From assembly GCA_911728435.2 (NCBI GenBank), contig OU452198.1, forward strand, positions 2,666,001 to 2,730,000: a stretch of 64,000 bases of DNA. The letters are read 5' to 3'. Below the pieces are notes generated by a model. The model was not told the DNA's origin and made no database searches. It saw only the letters and a program-made list of their open reading frames with translations. The stretch is from Apoderus coryli. Taxonomy: Eukaryota; Arthropoda; Insecta; Coleoptera; Attelabidae. This document shows positions 11,650 through 19,720 of the stretch, piece by piece; positions within the stretch are counted from its first letter, which is position 1; each line of letters opens with the position of its first letter. The translations under genes were made by a program, and so were the position numbers.

Positions 11650-12339
11650 CTAATTATTGACCCCCCTCGATGTTATTGTGCGGGTATCCCAAACAGCAAC
11701 CATTTCCAAATCGCGAAGCTCCAATTGATGCACATTATAGCGTAGTTTTTCAATATTACCCAGTACATCCTCCAACAGCTCTGATTTAGAACGCACTTTT
11801 TGTTGACTAGCCCGAAATTGGGCCTCTAAAGCCGCTGACTCCTTGTTTAATTGCTCCAATTCCGTTGTTATTGAAGAAATTTTGTTTTCTTCCTCAACTA
11901 GCTCCATCATTGCGTCTGAGTGCTTTTTGTTTAGGTCTACAACCATTTTTTTAAACACAGACATGTTATTACTAAAACTCTGCGAACACGTATCCTCTAC
12001 TTCAATGGGCTCCAGCAATTTCATTTTTTTCCCATATGATTGTTGTGTGTGCTGAATGGGGTTCGAATGACTCAGCGGATGAGGGATCGGTATTGGTGCT
12101 ATTACTTGCACATCCTGCAATATTCGTAGATTCGGGGGATTCTGTGTTGTATTGTGTTTCTTTTGGCGACTGCTTGACGGTCTTGGAGCAATTTTACGAT
12201 TTACACTGACTTTTTTCTTTTCAACAACTTGAGGTTGTATTAGCTCAATGTCGACTGATGAAGATGAAGTCGTAGGTGTATCTTTCAGAATATCATCTAA
12301 CACCGCGTTTATTTCTAAATCACTCAATTCACAATACAT
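11650..12339 (-). CDS. Coiled-coil Polinton protein of unknown function
   Basis: 229 codons from ATG at 12339. The N-terminal third is acidic then Ser-rich (LSDLEINAVLDDILKDTPTTSSSS). The middle is basic and Pro/Gln-rich (VNRKIAPRPSSSRQKK, PIPIPHPLSHS), disordered in character with a likely nuclear localisation patch. Residues about 130-205 form a heptad-rich coiled coil (ELVEEENKISSITTELEQLN and the following stretch). I recognise no enzymatic motif. Placed upstream of and co-directional with PolB, it may be an early or structural accessory protein; that is inference from position. No homologue comes to mind. Confidence 0.6.
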   Translation of the reverse strand: MYCELSDLEINAVLDDILKDTPTTSSSSVDIELIQPQVVEKKKVSVNRKIAPRPSSSRQKKHNTTQNPPNLRILQDVQVIAPIPIPHPLSHSNPIQHTQQSYGKKMKLLEPIEVEDTCSQSFSNNMSVFKKMVVDLNKKHSDAMMELVEEENKISSITTELEQLNKESAALEAQFRASQQKVRSKSELLEDVLGNIEKLRYNVHQLELRDLEMVAVWDTRTITSRGVNN

Positions 12340-12863
12340 AATTTAATTTCTGTAGTTGCAAAACTTTTGAAAAAAAAAATTGGAAAATATATCTATTAAA
12401 ATAGATACGTTTTTAATACTGAATAACTAATAATGTAAAATATGGTTTACTTAAACAATAGACTCAATATTATGTTGAATAGTAGGTCTTTGTGTTGATA
12501 TAAATACGATTTTCAAAGCCACAGGGGGGTGGGTTTTTGTTTTTTAGAATCTTAAAAGCTTTGTCATTTCTCACAACCAATCTCTTTCCCCGAATTCGAT
12601 AATTCCGACAACACGATGGTAGGGATATTTACATTTATTTTATTATATTCTACATCCAACCAATGACGTGTTTCTGCTCCTTCATTTTTTTCTTTCATGT
12701 TTTTCTAGGCTCTTTATGTCGATATGTGGGCGTATTTTTTACAATTCTAGTGTCGTATTTCAAATATATTTGTGGTCAGTTACATGTTTTTGCTAATATT
12801 AACAACTTGAAAATTTCAACTTAAGTTTAGCACAGTGTGTATAGAATTAAAAAATAATTTGAA
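12340..12863. promoter_or_regulatory. Divergent intergenic region
   Basis: 524 bp between a minus-strand gene (start 12339) and a plus-strand gene (start 12864), so both promoters must lie here. It is AT-rich and contains a CAGGGGGGTGGG run near 12522. No clear TATA box was found for either side. Confidence 0.4.
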
Positions 12864-13538
12864 ATGAATTCGAAACATATTCGCAGATTGACTAGAATTT
12901 GTGCATGGGAAACAATGCTTTTACATGTAAGTAAATACAATTTATTTTCACACATTACGGTTCTCAAATGTGTGTTTTTTTTTTTTTTTTTTTGTTTTTG
13001 TCTAGTAATAATTATCATATCACTAATAAGTTTGAAAATTTTGTTGTTATAGTCCGAAACAAGCGATAGTGATGATGATGATGTCAATCCTCAGGAGGGT
13101 GGTATTGAAAATAACCCCAACCCTGTTGATGAAGAAGTCGTGGATAGTGACACTGACGAGGGTATTGTAGACGAGCATGATGTAGTGTTGGAGTGTCGTG
13201 AGAAAGTTCTGACACCTAGTACGAACAATCTTCGAAGTTGTAGGAGCTATTCCTACACAAAAATATTTACGAAAAATGGATTTAATGAAGCTACATATCC
13301 TCCAATTAGATCTTTCAACATGTGTTACGAATGTTATCAGGTGTATCTAGCAGAATATACTGATACAGATGATCCTGCTGGGATGTGGCGGCGGTATGCA
13401 AAACATATTCACTACGACATGCATATCGAGCAGTATCCGCTTAGACATAGGGCTTTTTGTGACGTTTGTGATTCGAGATTGTGGACTTCTCGTGATATAA
13501 ACATTTGTTTAACTTGCACACCAAAACATAATAGCTGA
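12864..13538 (+). CDS. Spliced acidic, Cys-rich Polinton protein
   Basis: Exon 1 is 12864-12926 (21 codons, basic: MNSKHIRRLTRICAWETMLL) and exon 2 is 13053-13538. The 126-bp intron runs from CAT|GTAAGT to TTGTTATAG|TCC and keeps the frame, giving 182 residues. Exon 2 starts with an acidic stretch (SETSDSDDDDVN... DEEVVDSDTDEGIVDEHD). It ends with three CxxC-type pairs (CYEC, CDVC, CLTC) separated by an aromatic/His-rich block, which looks like a zinc-binding domain. No family is recognised. An acidic region plus a zinc module would fit a DNA- or nucleosome-interacting regulator, but this is inference. Confidence 0.7.
12927..13052 (+). other. Intron in the acidic Cys-rich gene
   Basis: GTAAGT donor and TTGTTATAG acceptor with a T-rich tract between. 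An alternative upstream acceptor (TTTTTGTCTAG) would bring in immediate TAATAA stops in one frame, so the downstream acceptor is preferred. Confidence 0.75.
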
Positions 13539-13813
13539 GTGTGTAATGAGTGTTTAATTAGCAATAGTATGGTGCATTTGTAGTTAGATTTAGAATAATA
13601 GTTAGATTAGTAATTAGATTAAATTTTATAGTAATACATGTATTTATTTAATTTTAATGTAATATATTTAAATACTAAATATTATAATATACTTAAGAAA
13701 ATTGTATACATAATGTTTGTAATTTTATTTAAATATTTTTATTTATTCGTTCAACATTTGTTTTCTTTTTTTTTTATTTTTATTAAAAATATATTTTGTG
13801 AATACTACATAGG

Positions 13814-13831
13814 TTTTTTTTTTTTTTTTTT

Positions 13832-13901
<70 letters not shown>
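13814..13901. repeat. Poly(T) followed by (TA)n
   Basis: About 23 T residues followed by about 32 TA units, between the 3' end of the acidic Cys-rich gene and the 3' end of integrase. Low-complexity spacer where two convergent transcripts end. Confidence 0.9.
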
Positions 13902-13906
<5 letters not shown>

Positions 13907-13911
13907 CATAG

Positions 13912-14835
13912 TTATTGGAGCACGTCATTTTTATGTATCCAACTGTTGTGTGTGCTATTAAAACCAAACCATTTTACTAGGATTCTGTCACCACGTTTTC
14001 TCACAACTTTTTCGATTAAATAATTGTCTGGATTTTTTGTTTTCAATAGTTCATATTCATAAAAACAACCTTGTATTGGAACCCCATTCATATCATGTAA
14101 ATAATAAGTGGTTGGTATAGACTTCCGCACTTTTACAATTTTAAAAAGTTCTACAGTCCAATTAAAAAAATAACCCTTCTCAAAAATATGTTTATATTTC
14201 GAAATTCGCACGATGTCATTTGTTTTAAATTTTGGTTTTTTTACACGTTCACGTCGTTGGATATAAGCTGGAATTTTCGTTGAGGGTAGAACAGAGGCGG
14301 GGGCGAAACCAGTTGTTCTATGTATTCGATTATTATATGTTTGTACAATATCATCCAATATATCAGTCCATACATATTTTCCCCTGAACGAGAATTGTTT
14401 ATACAACCAATTTTTCAATGTTCTAATGACACGTTCAACAATGGCTGCCTTCTTTGTACTAAAGACTGAATAATGATGTATTTTATTTGATTTCATTAAT
14501 TGCGAGAAGTATTTATTGTAAAATTCTGTGCCATTGTCTGTCTGTATGTACTTAGGTAATTCCTTCTTATGCACACCGTTTAAAATTTCTCTCATTTTAT
14601 TGCTTACTTCAACACCTGTTTTATTTTTTAATGCTTTCACCCACACAAATTTTGAAAAACAATTGATAACTACAAGAATATACCTATATCCATTATTCAT
14701 ACTAGAGTATTGCTGAATGTCTGCTAAATCAAGCTGCCAAAGATCTGCAAAACCAACAATATTTATTCTTCTACGTCGAAAATTTCGACGAGCACCCCTA
14801 TGAATTTCATTTACAATACTCAATTTGGTGCTCAT
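13912..14835 (-). CDS. INT: Polinton integrase with chromodomain
   Basis: 307 codons, ATG at 14835. The rve-type catalytic core shows the acid triad: Asp36 in WQLDLADI, Asp100 in IQTDNGTEFYN and Glu134 in AAIVERVIRTLK (33 residues between the last two). It is followed by YNNRIHRTTGFAPASV. The C-terminus (about 255-307: YLIEKVVRKRGDRILVKWFG, then SW) is a chromodomain, which in other chromo-integrases steers insertion to marked chromatin. The enzyme would insert the linear element, generating the 6-bp AATATT duplication. A canonical N-terminal HHCC zinc motif is absent, as is usual when the frame begins at this point in insect Polintons. Last of four minus-strand genes reading leftward from 17241. 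Confidence 0.93.
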   Translation of the reverse strand: MSTKLSIVNEIHRGARRNFRRRRINIVGFADLWQLDLADIQQYSSMNNGYRYILVVINCFSKFVWVKALKNKTGVEVSNKMREILNGVHKKELPKYIQTDNGTEFYNKYFSQLMKSNKIHHYSVFSTKKAAIVERVIRTLKNWLYKQFSFRGKYVWTDILDDIVQTYNNRIHRTTGFAPASVLPSTKIPAYIQRRERVKKPKFKTNDIVRISKYKHIFEKGYFFNWTVELFKIVKVRKSIPTTYYLHDMNGVPIQGCFYEYELLKTKNPDNYLIEKVVRKRGDRILVKWFGFNSTHNSWIHKNDVLQ

Positions 14836-15058
14836 TACTAATTAAGAATCATTGCAATACTATCTTGCCCATATACATTCTGTTTGTTTATATATAACTA
14901 TGCGTCTATATAATATGATTTTACCGATATAATAAATAAATAAATAAATGAAACAATTAAATTTATAAATCAAAACAATATTTATTAAATATATAATTAT
15001 GTTTTATTTTTTTTTCAATTATTTTTTAACTAAATCAACACAATTTTTTTTTTTATTA
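14836..15058. other. AT-rich spacer between integrase and fibre-like gene
   Basis: Non-coding, T-rich. It likely carries the 3' end of the upstream gene and the integrase promoter. No motif stands out. Confidence 0.4.
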
Positions 15059-15532
15059 TTATTCAATACATTTATTTTTTTTATTTGTTTTATCAACTCT
15101 AACACGAGCGGAATTAATATAATTTTCCAATGCATCTAATCTATTTATAATGGATTCATCTAATATTTTCGGATTCATTTCTTTAATTGTCTTAATCTCA
15201 TTATCAATATATGTCTTCATTTGAATGACTAATTCACCAATACGTTGGTGAATGTGTTCACCAACATATTTTTTTGTATTATCCAACGTGATATCTTCAG
15301 ACGTCTTTAATATATTTAAAATACCAGTAATCGCTGTTGTTATGTGCTTGTCAACATATCTTCGACTTGCTGCATCACTATCATTAAACGGTTCGGCAAT
15401 ATTGCATATACGTCTGTTTTCAAGATCGAAATGTTGATCATTAGTCAATTTAAATCCAACACCCGGTCGACCCCGTTGTATTGTAAAATTTTTTATTTTT
15501 TTTCGACCAAATTTATCAACACTTCTCTCCAT
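15059..15532 (-). CDS. Fibre-like coiled-coil structural protein
   Basis: 157 codons. Residues about 23-60 contain GVGFKLTNDQHFDLENRRI and FNDSDAASRRYVDKHI. The pattern 'D-L-x-N-x-R-[IL]-x-N ... D-A-x-x-x-[RK]-Y-V-D' recurs as a trimerisation segment in phage tail fibres and other viral spike-like proteins. The remainder is a long amphipathic helix suited to a coiled coil. A trimeric capsid appendage is therefore the best guess. It lies in the structural gene block between integrase and a conserved Polinton protein. The identification is by motif memory, not alignment. It could instead be an internal scaffold protein. Confidence 0.6.
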   Translation of the reverse strand: MERSVDKFGRKKIKNFTIQRGRPGVGFKLTNDQHFDLENRRICNIAEPFNDSDAASRRYVDKHITTAITGILNILKTSEDITLDNTKKYVGEHIHQRIGELVIQMKTYIDNEIKTIKEMNPKILDESIINRLDALENYINSARVRVDKTNKKNKCIE

Positions 15533-15587
15533 GACAACTACTAATTATATATTAAATTGTTTTTTAACGAACACTTTTAACGTAAAT

Positions 15588-16454
15588 TCAATGAATAATA
15601 CCATCCTCCCTTAGCTCTTCAATTATTGATAATATTTCATTATCTAAACCCGTGTTTCCCGCTAATTTTGAACTATAAAGCAATTGTAAACGTGTAATAA
15701 GTTCATTTGGGTTGTTCCAATATACGTAATCTATTCGTTTTGTATTGAAGCACTTTTGTGATGGCAACAGTGAACCACCAGATGTATATGTGATTGGTTC
15801 TAAAATTTTTTTACTGCGAAGACCATCTCTTTTTTGTCTTACTAACGGTTCTATAATTTCCCGAAACTTTCGACTCCTCGTTATATTCAGTCCGAGTTCG
15901 CGGTTATAATCTTTATATGGAGCCTGGGTTAATTCTAATAATTCACGATAAGTATTTTTTGTTATATTATTCAAACCCTGACCCAATTCTAGGTATGGGT
16001 ATTTTAAAAATAGAACGTTAAAAAACTCATCACCACCGTCAAAAGTTGCTATTTTTTTACGATTCATCCATACAGAAATATGTTTCATCTGAGGGAATGT
16101 CACTTCGCAATTACCCATGAAGAATTTCTTGTTTATATCATCCGTATAAACCCCATATATATAATCATATTCCCCACTGTTGCTTATAACGCTTTTTAAA
16201 TGTTTTGGTAATAGTTCACCGATTCTATTATCCGATTGTTCAACTTGTTCAACGTTTATTTTGGGTGTTGTCGCATTTGGTGCCGTTGAACCGATTGTAT
16301 TAAGCGGCTTTGTAATTGGCTCATACAACTCCTCTAGAATTCTCGTCTGCTCCACTTGATTATTATGTAAAGATTTATACTTTTTTCGAACTGATTCAGT
16401 AGCATCAATTAATTTCTGTTTTAAATCAATCTTACTTCGAATATCCTCAGACAT
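15588..16454 (-). CDS. Conserved insect-Polinton protein, function unknown
   Basis: 288 codons if translation begins at the ATG at 16454 (MSEDIRSKIDL). An upstream in-frame ATG at 16490 would add 12 hydrophobic residues (MLYLLIHECC). The N-terminus is a coiled coil (LKQKLIDATESVRKKYKSLH). The middle domain (YDYIYGVY...KKFFMGNCEVTF...FDGGDEFFNVLFLKYPYL) and the tail (WNNPNELITRLQLLYSSKLA, then NEILSIIEELREDGII) fit a protein family I recall as common in insect Polintons. It is usually encoded beside the packaging ATPase, so a packaging or virion role is plausible but unproven. Confidence 0.75.
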   Translation of the reverse strand: MSEDIRSKIDLKQKLIDATESVRKKYKSLHNNQVEQTRILEELYEPITKPLNTIGSTAPNATTPKINVEQVEQSDNRIGELLPKHLKSVISNSGEYDYIYGVYTDDINKKFFMGNCEVTFPQMKHISVWMNRKKIATFDGGDEFFNVLFLKYPYLELGQGLNNITKNTYRELLELTQAPYKDYNRELGLNITRSRKFREIIEPLVRQKRDGLRSKKILEPITYTSGGSLLPSQKCFNTKRIDYVYWNNPNELITRLQLLYSSKLAGNTGLDNEILSIIEELREDGIIH

Positions 16455-16539
16455 TATAACACAACATTCATGAATAAGTAAATATAACAATAATAAAGTT
16501 TTTTATTCGATGGTTGATTGAATAATGAACATTTTGAAT

Positions 16540-17241
16540 TTATTGCAGGCATATATAATTATCCAATCCTTTTCGATATCGGCCCTGATTTAATGGACTA
16601 TCTTTATCGATTACAAGGAATCCAAAATCTTCATTCCAACAAAGTTTGCATATTTGCGCGAATTGTGTAAATTCCATGTCTGGATTGACGTGATCACTAT
16701 ATATATGTCGGAGATTTGTTTCATCCTGTGTGAAGATTATTAGAAAGTTGGAATTTTCCCGAATTAATTGTTTCGACACTTTAGAATAGCCTTGGGATAG
16801 AAAAAAAACATCAATATTCTTATGACGCGAAATACAAAAGTATTCTCTAATTACATTTTGTTTCTCACATATAACATCGTCAAATATAAATACAGAATCT
16901 ACTTTTGCTTCTAATGGTGGAATTATAGATTCATTATTATTAAAAGTGTAATAACCAAGACCGTTTATTGGTGCAACGACTTCAGCCAAATACCTGTATT
17001 TGCTCTGGAATAATGTTTTCGTATATATGTAGATATTCTTAAAATGTAAACCGTTGGGGTGTGTTAATAAAGAAATCATAACAGCGGTTTTCCCAGTATT
17101 GCTTCTACCAATGATCAAGCCCCGTATTGTATTCGGTAGTAACGGTCCGTGGCGTTTAATTTCATTTGCCGTAGTATTATTTGAAAAATCAAAATTTTCT
17201 ACTTTGAAATTTTGATCTTGTTTAATGAGCCTCATTATCAC
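16540..17241 (-). CDS. ATPase: FtsK/HerA-type genome-packaging ATPase
   Basis: 233 codons. Walker A is GRSNTGKT (residues 45-52) after GLII. Walker B is VFIFDDV (Asp121-Asp122). A sensor-like strand FFLSQGY follows near 147-152, then NFLIIFTQDE. Length and motif spacing fit the A32-like ATPase of Polintons, adenovirus-like and giant-virus lineages, which pumps DNA into preformed capsids. The first of the leftward structural genes. Its start is only 40 bp from the start of the rightward PLA2-pX gene. A second ATG six bases in (17235) is an alternative start. Confidence 0.92.
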   Translation of the reverse strand: MIMRLIKQDQNFKVENFDFSNNTTANEIKRHGPLLPNTIRGLIIGRSNTGKTAVMISLLTHPNGLHFKNIYIYTKTLFQSKYRYLAEVVAPINGLGYYTFNNNESIIPPLEAKVDSVFIFDDVICEKQNVIREYFCISRHKNIDVFFLSQGYSKVSKQLIRENSNFLIIFTQDETNLRHIYSDHVNPDMEFTQFAQICKLCWNEDFGFLVIDKDSPLNQGRYRKGLDNYICLQ

Positions 17242-17281
17242 ATATAAGAATGTAAATTATTAACTGGTTTATGTTATTTTT
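17242..17281. promoter_or_regulatory. 40-bp divergent promoter gap
   Basis: Separates the start codons of the minus-strand ATPase and the plus-strand PLA2-pX gene. All structural genes radiate from here. A gap this short implies a shared bidirectional promoter or promoters embedded in the flanking coding sequence. AT-rich; no TATA box of standard form. Confidence 0.5.
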
Positions 17282-18169
17282 ATGGCCTCTGTGGAGCTAG
17301 ATAGACGTGTTATCAAACAAAGTCAACGAAAAACTGGCGCAGGTATTATAAACTCGTTAATTAATAATACCCCAATCGAACTCCATATACCTGGTTATCA
17401 ATATTGTGGAGTCGGAACGAAATTACGGAAAAGACTGTTAAGAGGTGATTCAGGAGTTAATTCTCTAGATAAACTATGTAAAACACACGACATAGCGTAT
17501 GCAAATAGTAATCATTTAAGTGAACGTCATAGAGCAGATAAAATCCTGGAAGATGGTGCTTGGGAATTAACTAAATCAAAGCAGATACCTGTGAATGAGA
17601 GAGCACATTCGTGGTTAGTAACAAACATTATTAAAACAAAAAGAAAGCTTGGATTAGGTATGAGGACTCCGTGTGTTACTCCTAAAAAAACGAGTGGATG
17701 TAAAAGAAACCGTTGTAATAGACGTAAAAATAATAAAAAACGTATAACATTTGTTGGTGGTGTTTTAAAAAATATTAGACAATCTATTAAAAAAACGACT
17801 TGTGTGAAAAATAAAAAGAATAATGCTTTATCGGTTGCAAAAATAGCGTTAAAATGTGCTCGAAAATATGTTAAAGACATGGGAGGAAAAGAAAAAATTA
17901 AGACACCACGCATTATATCTATACCAAAAATTGGAGGTGTTTTGCCATTGATCCCCATTTTTGCAGGATTGTCGGCATTAGGTAGTTTGGCTGGTGGTGC
18001 TGCAGGAATTGTAAGAGCTGTGAATGCTACAAAAAATTCAAAGGAGCAGATAATAAACAACAAACATCGAAATAAATCAAATGCTCCGACAATCGTTGGA
18101 AGTGGATTACTACTCAAAAAACACCGCAATGGATTTGGATTATATTTAAAAAATCAAAAAAACTTGTAA
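17282..18169 (+). CDS. Phospholipase A2-like / pX-like virion protein
   Basis: 295 codons. Residues about 35-85 hold a parvovirus-VP1-type phospholipase A2 domain: the calcium loop GYQYCGVGT and the catalytic pair in CKTHDIAY, followed by ERHRADK. In parvoviruses this domain breaches endosomal membranes. The middle is extremely basic (RKNNKKRIT, KKNNALSVAKIALKCARK). Near 220-245 is a Gly/Ala-rich hydrophobic segment (VLPLIPIFAGLSALGSLAGG) like adenovirus core protein pX. The tail carries the short repeat GLLL/GLYL. The frame stops two codons after a slippery A_AAA_AAC, and the protease frame opens in -1. A minority fusion product is therefore likely. PLA2 and pX-like assignments rest on motifs seen here and on family knowledge. 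Confidence 0.85.
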   Translation: MASVELDRRVIKQSQRKTGAGIINSLINNTPIELHIPGYQYCGVGTKLRKRLLRGDSGVNSLDKLCKTHDIAYANSNHLSERHRADKILEDGAWELTKSKQIPVNERAHSWLVTNIIKTKRKLGLGMRTPCVTPKKTSGCKRNRCNRRKNNKKRITFVGGVLKNIRQSIKKTTCVKNKKNNALSVAKIALKCARKYVKDMGGKEKIKTPRIISIPKIGGVLPLIPIFAGLSALGSLAGGAAGIVRAVNATKNSKEQIINNKHRNKSNAPTIVGSGLLLKKHRNGFGLYLKNQKNL

Positions 18170-18335
18170 ACCCTCTACCACGAAGACCTCTATCAAATCT
18201 TGACATTATAAAATATGTTAATAGATTAAATATAAAAAATTTTCGCGGTGTTTATAGTCGCAATAATTTGAATAAAGCAGGTCCACTATATAAAGAATGT
18301 GCAATTGTAAATCTAGATAGTAATAGTGGTAGAGG
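18157..18335 (+). promoter_or_regulatory. Candidate programmed -1 ribosomal frameshift signal
   Basis: The heptamer A_AAA_AAC (18157-18163) is in the correct phase with the PLA2-pX frame (codons AAA 18158, AAC 18161). TTG and the TAA stop at 18167 follow. After an 8-nt spacer (18164-18171), CCTCTACCAC (18172-18181) is perfectly complementary to GTGGTAGAGG (18326-18335). This would form a 10-bp stem closing a 144-nt loop. A_AAA_AAC is among the most efficient eukaryotic slip sites. Slippage moves the ribosome into the protease frame, which has no ATG of its own. The alternative is a one-base indel in the A-run that disabled expression. Confidence 0.65.
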
Positions 18336-18570
18336 CACACATTGGGTAGCATATAAAAAACGCGGTAATATAGTTAACTATTATGATAGTTTTGGTAATT
18401 TACCACCGCCTCAAGAGTTAATACATTATTTTACAAAAAATATTTCACATACTCTTCTTAAAATATATTATAATTACAATTGTGATCAAGATTTTAATAC
18501 GGTGTGGTGTGGACACCTATGTTTGAAATTTCTCAATCACGATGGATTCTATACAGGAAATGAGTCGTAA
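18163..18570 (+). CDS. PRO: Adenovirus-type cysteine protease (adenain-like), no own start codon
   Basis: Matures virion proteins. The open frame runs from after a stop at 18073-18075 to TAA at 18568. I find no ATG anywhere in it, and the commonly chosen TTG at 18268 is not credible. From the slip point the frame reads a basic linker, then SNLDIIKY and FRGVYSRNNL, which belongs to the protease fold. The catalytic residues are His in GRGTHWVAY, Asp in NYYDSFG, Gln in NCDQDF and the nucleophile Cys in VWCGHLC, seven residues after the Gln as in adenain. It overlaps the next gene by 29 bp. Expression most likely depends on frameshifting from PLA2-pX. Start given is the first shifted codon. Confidence 0.85.
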   Translation, partial: LVNPLPRRPLSNLDIIKYVNRLNIKNFRGVYSRNNLNKAGPLYKECAIVNLDSNSGRGTHWVAYKKRGNIVNYYDSFGNLPPPQELIHYFTKNISHTLLKIYYNYNCDQDFNTVWCGHLCLKFLNHDGFYTGNES

Positions 18571-18925
18571 TGACATAAAAAAAATGGCTCAGTCTTTACG
18601 TGCTTACTCACAATTGGGTAGTTTGATAAAAATGAATGAAAAACAACTTGCTGATATGCCTAAAGAGGTTCTGATTGCATGTGCTTCAAAGGAAATCGCA
18701 TTGGTTTGGGACAAACTTCCTAAACATTTACGTGAAGACAACGATATTAATAAATATTTTTATTGTATGGAACATTATGTGACAAATAATGCAAACGGTG
18801 ACGAAATAGACGGCCCATTTCCTAGAAAAATATTCTGTGTTTCTTGTAATATTAGAGAAATTGACTTGGAGAAAGTGGTACATAAAAAGAAAAAACTACA
18901 TCTATTCTGTTGCTGGTCGCAATAA
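18542..18925 (+). CDS. Small zinc-type Polinton protein, unknown
   Basis: 127 codons, ATG at 18542 inside the last 29 bp of the protease frame. The N-terminal half is helical (DIKKMAQSLRAYSQLGSLIKMNEKQLADMP is the region 10-39). The C-terminal half has a Cys pair FCVSC, a basic run (KKKKL) and a final CC, consistent with a small zinc site. Placed between protease and minor capsid in a tight rightward series, so a late virion-related role is reasonable. I do not recognise the family. Confidence 0.65.
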   Translation: MDSIQEMSRNDIKKMAQSLRAYSQLGSLIKMNEKQLADMPKEVLIACASKEIALVWDKLPKHLREDNDINKYFYCMEHYVTNNANGDEIDGPFPRKIFCVSCNIREIDLEKVVHKKKKLHLFCCWSQ

Positions 18926-18958
18926 AAGCAATATTTCAGTTTGATTTATTGCCCAGTC

Positions 18959-19693
18959 ATGTCGAGAACGTTTCTGTTGTCTGGAACATCTAGTGAGTTG
19001 TCTGCAGATTATTATCCACCAATTGAATTGGATACCTCTAGACGTTATGGATTAGGATTAATTGCCTTTTATTCATATAACTCTATTTTAAATGTGGATG
19101 AAAAAAATAATAAATTCACATATAAGAAGCATAAAAGTGATGTTGATTATATTAATGTATTCATACCACCTGGGACGTATGAGATCGGTGAAATATATAA
19201 AAAATTGTTAATGTTAATGGGTTTACACAATTTCAGCGAGGATGAATATAAACAAATATTTCTTTTGTATCCGAATTCAAACACTTTGAAATGTGAATTA
19301 TGGTCTATTTACGATATCGATTTCACATCCGACAATTCTATTGGTTCACTATTAGGATTTGGAAAAACAATTTTACCATCGAATACGTTGGTCGAATCAA
19401 CTTTACCGGTTGATATTATGAGAGTCCGTATCATATCAGTACATTGCAATGTAATCAGTGGTGCATTTTTTAACGATATTGAATCACATGCACTGTTTGA
19501 TTTTGATATTGACGTCGAACCAGGATATAGATTAACAAAGGAACCGCAACATATTATATATATGCCAGTTAAACCATTGGGACGTCAGTCAATTGAAAAT
19601 ATTACAATAAGAATTTTAGATGATACAGGCAGGCTATTAAATTTTCGTGGTGAAAAAATTATTGTAAAATTAGAACTTAAAGTGCTCGATTAA
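18959..19693 (+). CDS. mCP: Minor capsid (penton-like) protein
   Basis: 244 codons from the ATG at 18959 (MSRTFLLSG). An upstream non-ATG extension is not needed. The N-terminal block ADYYPPIELDTSRRYGLGLI, then FYSYNSILNV and INVFIPPGTYEIGEIYKKL, is the pattern I associate with Polinton minor capsid proteins, a single jelly-roll that forms the five-fold vertices. The rest alternates short strands as expected of a jelly-roll. The C-terminus (NITIRILDDTGRLLNFRGEK) gives a recognisable 'D..GR...F.G' strand turn. It sits immediately before the major capsid gene region, the usual neighbour. Confidence 0.85.
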   Translation: MSRTFLLSGTSSELSADYYPPIELDTSRRYGLGLIAFYSYNSILNVDEKNNKFTYKKHKSDVDYINVFIPPGTYEIGEIYKKLLMLMGLHNFSEDEYKQIFLLYPNSNTLKCELWSIYDIDFTSDNSIGSLLGFGKTILPSNTLVESTLPVDIMRVRIISVHCNVISGAFFNDIESHALFDFDIDVEPGYRLTKEPQHIIYMPVKPLGRQSIENITIRILDDTGRLLNFRGEKIIVKLELKVLD

Positions 19694-19720
19694 CAATAAT
19701 AATAATACATAATAACATCA

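Noticed and set aside
13638..13961. 107-codon plus-strand frame
   Set aside because: Mostly poly(T) and (TA)n translated to Phe and Ile/Tyr repeats.
17527..18129. 200-codon minus-strand frame
   Set aside because: Antisense shadow of the PLA2-pX gene; its Phe-rich composition follows from the Lys-rich sense strand.
18164..18260. A compact pseudoknot right after the slippery site
   Set aside because: I looked for nearby stems within about 90 nt and found only weak AT pairs. The only strong pairing is the long-range 10-bp stem reported.
18268..18570. Protease starting at TTG 18268
   Set aside because: The frame is open well upstream with protease-like residues before this point, and TTG starts are not expected in insect nuclear genes.
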